From positions 5,899,501 to 5,963,500 of the forward strand of contig NC_070558.1 of NCBI RefSeq assembly GCF_026914185.1: a stretch of DNA of 64,000 bases. Reading direction: 5' to 3'. Positions 57,372-64,000 of this stretch are shown here, in pieces. The position numbers and the translations under genes were made by a program. The DNA is from Puccinia triticina (Eukaryota > Basidiomycota > Pucciniomycetes > Pucciniales > Pucciniaceae). Position 1 is the stretch's first letter, and the number at the start of each line of letters is the position of its first letter. Under the pieces are notes generated by a model, which was given only the letters and a program-made list of their open reading frames with translations, was not told the DNA's origin and searched no databases.

Positions 57372-58524
57372 ATGCCGACCAACGCTGCCTCCGGCTCATG
57401 GTGCACCATCAATCTCATCCGACCAGCAGCTGACTCCACACAACGAACGACAACTCCCTGCGAAGAATACCAGCGCAAAACAAGTACCGACCCGAAAACT
57501 GGGGCGATCCAAGAAACCGTGACGATTGAATCCCAAGACGCCAGTCCGTTCGAGATTTCCTTCCACATCAAACCAACAACCTACTCATCCATCCATCAAG
57601 CAGCTACCAACAGCAATAAGCCTCAATCAGCAAAAAACAATAATCTGCAATCACTTGCACACGACGACTATGTTATCGACGTCTACTTAGATGGGATTGG
57701 CGTAGGAAGCACTACCATCCACAAATCAGATCCATTCCCTGATTCTATTGATAAAATTGTCATTGGACAAAGCTTATGTCGATTGCTTCAGTTTGCCCCG
57801 GTTAATCTAGTCGATCCAGATGACCATCAAAACTCGGATGATAATGATAATATTTGTGAAGATAAGAAAGTGATCATGTCACTTGGTACCATTCAGTTCG
57901 ATGTTACCCGATGTGTTGCCGTCCTTGAACAGAGTAGACCTTTTACCAACGAAGATGGAATTCAAACTACTAATCAGATGAACTTTTCCGAATGTTTCAA
58001 GAAAGCTTGTCTTGCGACCACTGCTGGCTTGGGTCAACCACAAGTTAATCAACTGTATCCTGAGACGGAGTGGCGTGCCACGAATGCCGACCCGAAACCA
58101 TTCCTACAAGTTGGTTTTAAATATTATTCATTTCTCATCCCCTTTGTTCTTATCTTATTTTTTTGAGCTAACTCCTGATGGTTTTCCGTGAACCCAGTTT
58201 ATTTTTAGATATAAACCGCGTGCAATCTTAGAATCAGAAGGAAAAATCACACCAACTGTTCAAGAAGTTGCAGCCAAGACAGAACAAGGAAACAAAATCA
58301 AGACAGATATTGAGAAGAACAAGAACAAGAACAGAATGAAGAATGAGCATGCTGACCAGAAGAGTGGTCAAAAAGAAGATAGAAAGCCCAAGATGATTGA
58401 TTTGACAAGATCTGACAAAAATGAAAATCAAAAGCCCAAGATAATTGATTTGACAGGGTCTGACAAACCTATGGACAAAAATTCCAATTTCATTGATCTG
58501 ACGGGGTCTGACATTAGTGATTAA
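57372..58524 (+). CDS. DUF7918-like protein with three SIM-like motifs
   Basis: Two exons, 57372-58109 and 58198-58524 (88-nt intron, phase 0), give 354 aa. The body resembles the basidiomycete DUF7918 family: a beta-rich N-terminal domain with DDYVIDVYLDGIGVGSTTIH, and after the intron FIFRYKPRAILESEGKI, the usual closing motif. The C-terminal tail is lysine/asparagine-rich and ends in three copies of (M/I/F)IDLT-(R/G)-SD at residues 312-316, 328-332 and 344-348, an exact 16-residue period. (V/I)IDLT followed by acidic or Ser residues is the classic SUMO-interaction motif. DUF7918 function is unknown; the tail suggests a nuclear protein that could bind SUMO chains. Family assignment is from memory of pattern, not a search. 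Confidence 0.6.
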
Positions 58525-59108
58525 TGACTTTAGGCTTGTTGTCTCTTCTCTCAGCCTACCTTTGTCTCTATTCCCATTGAACATCAGCCTTTGATCATGC
58601 CCATACAGACCCAACATTTTACATACATCCAACAATCACCTCTGGAAACATCCATCTCTATCCCACAATTCCTGATTTTTTGATTTGAAGGCCCTCTTTC
58701 TTATGAAATGTTGCCCAATGGCAATACTACATCTTGTTGGAATTCCATCATGTCCCAGTCACCTTTTCTTGTTTCCTGTGCCTGGCACTCCTTTTTCTCC
58801 CAACAGATTGCATATGCGTAGTTGACCTTCTGTCACAAGAATTGAAGCTACTGAAAATAGATTGCTTTATTTTGAGGGGGTTAATAAACGTACCCAGGTA
58901 TTTCTGCGTGTGTACCCGGTTTTTGCGTACCCCCTTTTCCGCGTGCGTACTTGTTTTTTTTCTACTCATTTCTACGCAACGCAAATAATACCAAAATTCA
59001 TCTAAAATGATGAACATAATCATCATGCAATCAAAATTGCAAAAAACTCAATTTCCAATTGATTAACTAATTTGTACCCGCTTTTCTGGGGTAAATACTA
59101 AGGGGATA
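58525..59108. other. Intergenic, no gene seen
   Basis: CGTACCC-type words recur at 58880-58950 (GCGTACCC, TGTACCCGG, GCGTACTTG). No gene. Confidence 0.35.
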
Positions 59109-59451
59109 ACTTTTTTGTTACATGCCCCAGCCGCACAAAAATTTCAGGGCACTTTCAATTGTGAATATTCTACATTCCCTGAAAATTTTAGGATTTTCAG
59201 GGAGTGTGCGGTGGGCTTAGTAGGAAAATTCCTGCTAACTATATAACTTTTTTGTTACATTTCCAAACAAGCTAAAAATTTCAGGAATATTTAAAATCTG
59301 TATAATCTCTGTGTCCTGAAATTTTCAGCAATGGGGTGGCATAAAACCATGAGATATAAGGGGTGTGCGGCAGTCTTAAGGGCAAAAATCCGGCAAATTG
59401 AATAGCTTTTTTTTTACATATCACAGCAGTCTAAAAACATGAGTGAATGCA
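59109..59451. repeat. Tandem repeat, units of about 136-160 bp
   Basis: Units begin with CTTTTTTTGTTACAT-like sequence at about 59109, 59245 and 59404 and end with a GGTGTGCGG(T/C)-like block plus CTTA. The third unit is cut by the LTR element at 59451 and resumes at 62618, where TTAGCAATGTTGTGGCAT and GGGGTGCGCAGTAG match the second unit. Confidence 0.7.
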
Positions 59452-59770
59452 TGTAAAACCCCCGCCTCGCGGGTTTCACAACACCTTTCACAAGACTCAA
59501 TTTGGTCTACATAGCTTGTCCTTTCTCCCTCTCCTAGCTCAGCAGACACCCGGCCCCAACTGACTTGTCTCCCTGAGCTAGGTATGTTCCTTTTCTCTAT
59601 CTTTCTTCTTTTCCTCTCCTCAGTTGTACACAGGAGACACCTGGCCCCAACTGACTTGTCTCCCTGAGCTAGATGCAATAAAGACCCCAACGTTGGCATC
59701 AGAACCCCTTGAGACTCTTGTCTCCTCTGAGTGCCAGCGCCTAGCCCAGTGAAGAGCTTTGACTCTTACA
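59452..59770 (+). repeat. 5' LTR
   Basis: 319 bp. It contains an internal 10-bp inverted pair (CCTAGCTCAG ... CTGAGCTAGG) around 59535-59583 and a partly duplicated block (GACACC(C/T)GGCCCCAACTGAC occurs twice). AATAAAGACC near 59687 may be the polyadenylation signal. Confidence 0.9.
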
Positions 59771-60038
59771 CTTTTTTTTTCTGATCCCAACAAAGGATTT
59801 TTTTTTCTTAACTCACTCCGAACTTGATTGAAACAGACCCGCTCGACTGACAACGGGATCTTGACTACTCCGTTGTGTGGACTACACGAACTACACGAAC
59901 TCACAAACTGCCCTCACCTCCTTTTTCTTCGACGGAACGACTGGGGGATTGACAACTGATCACTCATCAGCCCCTTGTCCTTTTGTTTGCTCAAACATCC
60001 GGCCGGAACAACCGCCAAGCAATCCACGTGCCGGTACA

Positions 60039-61775
60039 ATGCTCGCCACCCAGGCAACTCACAGGCACGAAGAGAGGATCCAACACCTGGAGGCCGTGGT
60101 ACAGTTCCTTTTGTTGAAGGCAGACCCCGTCCAAGTTCCAGTCGCTCCAGCAGCCTCACCTAACGTTGATAGGTTCCGATACTTGACCGGTCGAGGGCTT
60201 GAGCCTATTGTATCCAAGGAGACAGCGCGGTCCTTGATAGCCGGCTGGCAATGTGGACGACTAAGATGTCCGGGAGAGAAGTCACCTTCCCCTGCAGCAT
60301 GCCCCACCACCTTTGCCAGCGATAACACCAGTCTCCCCGTGACAACTCTCGCCTCAAGCTCCCCTCAGGCAGAATTGTGGCAGCCCCAACCAACCCTTCC
60401 TCCTCGACCACGGGCCACCACCCTGACGCTTATCCACCCGCACTCGGAGGCCCAGCCAGCACCCTCCACGCCGGCCTCCTCAGCGTCCTGGCCCTTGCCA
60501 CCCCCCCTTGCAAACGGCCAGCCCCGCCGGACCAGCCCGTCCTCTTCGCCTCCCCCCAGGCCGTTGAACGCCGCTGCAGCATGGACAAGCCGCTCGGCAC
60601 CAATCTTCCCAGGCTTGGGCTCGCCCAACTCGACTACCACAACGCCCTTGCCATCCTCCCCACCGACCTCCGCCTTTCCACCCAGCTCAGCCACCTTGCC
60701 GCCGCCAAACTCCGCCCGCTCCTCAAGCCCTTTGGACCCCACGTCCAGCCCAGCCTCACCTCCACCGCTACACCACACTCGCCGCAGCCCAACTCCTCCT
60801 CCAGCCAGAAGCTCCAAGCCCATTCTTGCCTGCACATTCAAACCACCCCCGGGCACTCGCGCGACATCCCAAGCGCCAGCTGCCCAACCAGACCGGAAGC
60901 ACCCCGCCGGCGCCAATCACAGCGTAGAGCCCACCAAGACCACCCAGCCGACCGATCTGGCCGATCGCCCCGCTCCAATACCGCACCCTCTCCTCCCTGG
61001 CCCAACCCTCAAGCAGCCTGAGCTCCCACCGGACCACCGACGAGCTCAGCAGCCAGCCCCCGCCTCTTCCCTCACACAACCCCCACCTCTTCCCTCACAA
61101 GCACCAACACCTCCCACTCCGCCAGCCTCTCCGCCGACCGGCCAGCCCTCTCAACCCCTCGCGAGCGCAGGAGCCTTGATCAGCTCGCCCGCGCCCTTGC
61201 CTCCCCTCCATCCCCTTGCCAACCCAGCCCCCATCGAGAAAGGCCAGCCCAGCCTCCCCGCACCCCGCGAACCCCTCAATGAAGTCCCTGGTTCTTCACC
61301 GCCAGAGATCCTCCCAGCTTCCGGATTTACCCCCAGGCATGCACAAGCCCAACCACCCTGCCCGTCCAGCCTAACTATGTCCTCCCGCCCCGCGCTGGCC
61401 TCTCCACCTCACTTGCCCTCCTGCTCCCCGCACAACTTGCACCATTCTCCGTCAGCTCCTGCGACCTCCGGCACACACTCGGTCGCACCCTCTGCCTTCA
61501 GCACCCTCTCCTCTCCATCCACCCTGGCTATCGCAACCATCACGGCCCCAGCAGACTCCTGCTCTGTTGATGAAGAATACCGCAAGGCCCACAATGAAGC
61601 TCTTGACGCGTTTAACGACGAGCAAGAAAGACTTTACAGCTTACGGTGCCCTGCCCGTCCCAACTGCCTTACCCACCTCACTGCGCTGCCACCCGCCCAA
61701 CCTGAATGTTATGAGACAGTTGCAATAGGATCCATCACAGTCCTCAACAACAAAGACATTCCGCTTGACTCCTAA
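60039..61775 (+). CDS. Proline/serine-rich Gag-like ORF
   Basis: 578 aa from the ATG at 60039 (the frame is open upstream to 59877 without ATG). A short helical start (HRHEERIQHLEAVVQFLLLK) is followed by about 400 residues extremely rich in Pro, Ser, Ala and Thr. A compact C-terminal part follows (VDEEYRKAHNEALDAFNDEQ, RLYSLRCPARPNCLTHL). A TAA at 61773 stops it, but the same frame continues for 72 codons to 61991 with QHYYNNINKYLKLLAGYKAD and a poly-lysine end. Gag identity is inferred from its position in an LTR element; no CCHC knuckle is present. Confidence 0.65.
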   Translation: MLATQATHRHEERIQHLEAVVQFLLLKADPVQVPVAPAASPNVDRFRYLTGRGLEPIVSKETARSLIAGWQCGRLRCPGEKSPSPAACPTTFASDNTSLPVTTLASSSPQAELWQPQPTLPPRPRATTLTLIHPHSEAQPAPSTPASSASWPLPPPLANGQPRRTSPSSSPPPRPLNAAAAWTSRSAPIFPGLGSPNSTTTTPLPSSPPTSAFPPSSATLPPPNSARSSSPLDPTSSPASPPPLHHTRRSPTPPPARSSKPILACTFKPPPGTRATSQAPAAQPDRKHPAGANHSVEPTKTTQPTDLADRPAPIPHPLLPGPTLKQPELPPDHRRAQQPAPASSLTQPPPLPSQAPTPPTPPASPPTGQPSQPLASAGALISSPAPLPPLHPLANPAPIEKGQPSLPAPREPLNEVPGSSPPEILPASGFTPRHAQAQPPCPSSLTMSSRPALASPPHLPSCSPHNLHHSPSAPATSGTHSVAPSAFSTLSSPSTLAIATITAPADSCSVDEEYRKAHNEALDAFNDEQERLYSLRCPARPNCLTHLTALPPAQPECYETVAIGSITVLNNKDIPLDS

Positions 61776-62298
61776 CTTGCCCCAGACTTCTCCCCCTCGA
61801 CCCAGCATTACTACAACAACATCAATAAATACCTCAAACTCCTTGCAGGATACAAAGCAGACGAATTGCGCGACGCAGAAGCTGTGATGAACCCGTCCCC
61901 CTCTAGCGTTGCTGATTTACCAGCTGCCCCATCTACCAGCACTTCAAACTCCTCAAAGAAAAATAAGAAGAAGAAGAAGAAGAAACTTTGACTTCCCCCA
62001 ACACTGCTTCATTCCACAAAAGTTTCCCCTATTGAGAACCATGCCGACACATCAAGATTTTCTCCCACCCTTCCATTTCTTCCATCCTCCTACCACAATC
62101 CTGCCATTTCCATCCCTCATAAACTCTCACTCTATTTCCTCCTCCCTTCTCTCCTTGTTACACTCCAAAAATTCTCAACATTGACAACTTTAACCTGCTT
62201 CTCCACAAACTCTTCCAGTAGACCATTGGCAACCTCAAGTACCTATCAACTTACTCAGTCTACTAGTTATACTTCTTTTCTTTTATAGGAGGGGAGAC

Positions 62299-62617
62299 TG
62301 TAAAACCCCCGCCTTGCGGGTTTCACAACACCTTTCACAAGACTTAATTTGGTCTACATAGCTTGTCCTTTCTCCCTCTCCTAGCTCAGCAGACACCCGG
62401 CCCCAACTGACTTGTCTCCCTGAGCTAGGTATGTTCCTTTTCTCTATCTTTCTTCTTTTCCTCTCCTCAGTTGTACACAGGAGACACCCGGCCCCAACTG
62501 ACTTGTCTCCCTGAGCTAGATGCAATAAAGACCCCAACGTTGGCATCAGAACCCCTTGAGACTCTTGTCTCCTCTGAGTGCCAGCGCCTAGCCCAGTGAA
62601 GAGCTTTGACTCTTACA
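62299..62617 (+). repeat. 3' LTR
   Basis: 319 bp, about 99% identical to the 5' LTR, followed by the target duplication ATGCA. Confidence 0.9.
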
Positions 62618-62700
62618 ATGCATCTTCTCCATGACCTTAAATTTTTAGCAATGTTGTGGCATCAGAACATGAGTTATATGGGGTGCGCAGTAGTAGATAT

Positions 62701-63131
62701 CCAAGTTTATTAAAGACACAGTTTTGCCAAACTTAAAAAAATTGAGATCAAGGGTTTCCCCTTACAATTACACAAAATTAAGAAAAACAAATCATGGGTT
62801 TCCCCATTAACAAAATCTCAAAAAAAATTTCTGGGTTTCCCCATCACACAAAAGACACAAGCAAGTTCTCAACCCAGCCTTCCAACAGCGGCAAAGCCGT
62901 GCCCCCAGGCTCAACACCCAGCCCGCGTCAAGCGCACGGGTCAAAAGTGATGGACATGGAGGCCCCCGGCCCGCAGAAAAGGCTGCATAACCGTGGGGGG
63001 CCCACTCTTTGCCCCTCAGAAGGTGCAAGTGCAACAGCGGAGGGGGTTGAGGACAATGGATAGCTGGAATTACAGCATCTCCAATTGCCTGGGGATTTAT
63101 TGGACCACACCACCTCCTCCTTTATAAGCTC
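62701..63131. other. Intergenic with short repeats
   Basis: GGGTTTCCCC recurs three times (about 62752, 62797 and 62834) with AAAAAATT spacers. No gene. Confidence 0.4.
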
Positions 63132-63581
63132 ATGGTCACCACCCCTGCCAGCTTGAGAGGCCTGAGCATTGTATACATACAAAACTTCAGAAGCCACTCC
63201 GCGGCCATCACAACCACTTTTGTTTCAAGGTCAACCGCTCCACCTACCACAAATACAGATGTACAGCTTTTTGGTAACCTTGGCAACCAGTATGACATTG
63301 CTGCAATCAGAACCACCTTGCGCTACATGTATCTATGTACTACTGAAGGCCCTACCTACCAGCCACTAACTAAAGAGTATCACCATGTTAAAGGTGATGT
63401 GGTCCAAAGCTTGACACATCCTCTGAGCATCCTGACCGCACGGACAAGTCTACCTGAGCACGCGGAGTGGCGTGCAACAATCCACGGTGGAAGACTCATG
63501 AACAACCAGCAACCACCCCCTGCTCTGACTCTTCCCCTCCACAGGGAAAATACAAATTCAACAACACTCTTGCCCTTTTAA
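63132..63581 (+). CDS. Unassigned ORF
   Basis: 149 codons from an ATG at 63132. It contains GNLGNQYDIAAIRTTLRYMY and HHVKGDVVQSLTHPLSILTA, which look like real protein rather than repeat translation, but the N-terminus is Thr-rich with no signal peptide and the C-terminus is low complexity. It may be one exon of a gene or element that continues past the window. No family recognised. Confidence 0.3.
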   Translation: MVTTPASLRGLSIVYIQNFRSHSAAITTTFVSRSTAPPTTNTDVQLFGNLGNQYDIAAIRTTLRYMYLCTTEGPTYQPLTKEYHHVKGDVVQSLTHPLSILTARTSLPEHAEWRATIHGGRLMNNQQPPPALTLPLHRENTNSTTLLPF

Positions 63582-64000
63582 AGTCCCTTCCACAAGCACC
63601 CCACACCGCTTGTCACCATCAGCCTTGCCCCCGGCCCTCCGTTCTCAAGCTCCCCAATGCCTCTTCTGCCGCCGGGCAATTGCACCATTCCCGCCCCTAA
63701 CCCAGATCAGAACCACAATCAAGCTGCTTTAACTCACCGGCAAACACCTGGATTTTGCTAAGTCCCTACCCTTCTCTTAAATTTCTCTGTTGCTGTGATT
63801 GATTGACAGGGGCCTTCTTATCTTCTTTTTTGGGGTAAACAGTCAGTTGGATGGCTGAAGGTGGTTTTCTCTGAGATCGTTTGGGTTTTCAGCCTGCAGA
63901 TGGCCTCGCTCAGCTTCTGCTACGGACAAACATCATCCTTCACCTTCTTCTTGACCCCCCACGCCAACGGGGGGGATTGTCTCTTTGTAGATGCCACTAG
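63582..64000. other. Unassigned to window edge
   Basis: No supported feature. It may contain the rest of whatever the 63132 frame belongs to. Confidence 0.3.

Larger units (their letters stand above)
59452..62617 (+). mobile_element. Gag-only LTR retrotransposon with 5-bp TSD
   Basis: 5' LTR 59452-59770 and 3' LTR 62299-62617 are both 319 bp, start TGTAAAAC, end TCTTACA and differ at about three positions, all C/T. The 5-bp target duplication ATGCA is at 59447-59451 and 62618-62622. A purine tract (AGGAGGGGAGAC) abuts the 3' LTR. No tRNA-type primer site beginning TGG follows the 5' LTR. The internal 2.5 kb has one long ORF and no reverse transcriptase, RNase H, protease or integrase, so the element is non-autonomous. 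Confidence 0.9.

Noticed and set aside
60365..60916. 183-codon antisense frame in the LTR element
   Set aside because: Glycine-rich mirror of the proline-rich Gag-like ORF.

Overview
The window is nuclear DNA of a filamentous basidiomycete, most likely a rust fungus (Pucciniales). This is inferred from short GT-AG introns (mostly 55-120 nt) in almost every gene, a Sho1 osmosensor, a GH7 cellobiohydrolase without a binding module, several lineage-specific secreted proteins, and long AT-rich intergenic tracts full of fold-back elements. No marker gene fixes the species. Gene models were joined exon by exon on reading frame, splice sites and remembered family conservation; no alignment was run.

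Layout. 0-3.4 kb: Helitron remnant on the minus strand, with its 3' terminus visible at 98-126, then palindrome-rich DNA. 4.5-7.8 kb: a Myb/SANT-like protein and an F-box protein. 7.8-17.6 kb: repeats around a secreted RING-H2 protein gene and a broken 2-dehydropantoate 2-reductase gene. 17.7-21 kb: a long AT-rich secreted-protein ORF with a duplicated domain and two in-frame stops. 21-23.5 kb: MITEs. 23.5-26.4 kb: long-chain acyl-CoA synthetase. 28-35 kb: gene fragments, a three-exon secreted-protein gene with an inverted partial copy of its 3' half, tRNA-derived repeats and MITEs. 36.5-38.2 kb: Sho1. 39.5-40.7 kb: a candidate effector with EAR-like motifs. 41.8-42.8 kb: another secreted protein. 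43.9-47.8 kb: GDP-mannose pyrophosphorylase A-like gene and GH7, divergently transcribed. 49.2-50.6 kb: a five-exon secreted protein. 52.5-56.7 kb: the spliceosomal GTPase Snu114. 57.4-58.5 kb: a DUF7918-like protein ending in three SUMO-interaction-like motifs. 59.1-62.7 kb: a young gag-only LTR retrotransposon inside a tandem repeat. 62.7-64 kb: unassigned.

The genes form no pathway cluster. Conserved housekeeping genes (ACSL, SHO1, GMPPA, SNU114) alternate with lineage-specific secreted genes embedded in repeats, the usual arrangement in plant-pathogenic rusts. The observations most worth following are the EAR-like candidate effector, the triple SIM tail, the apparent stop at codon 2 of Snu114, the gag-only LTR element with a stop that interrupts an otherwise open frame, the inverted gene duplication, and a class of fold-back MITEs whose terminal repeats are themselves hairpins.
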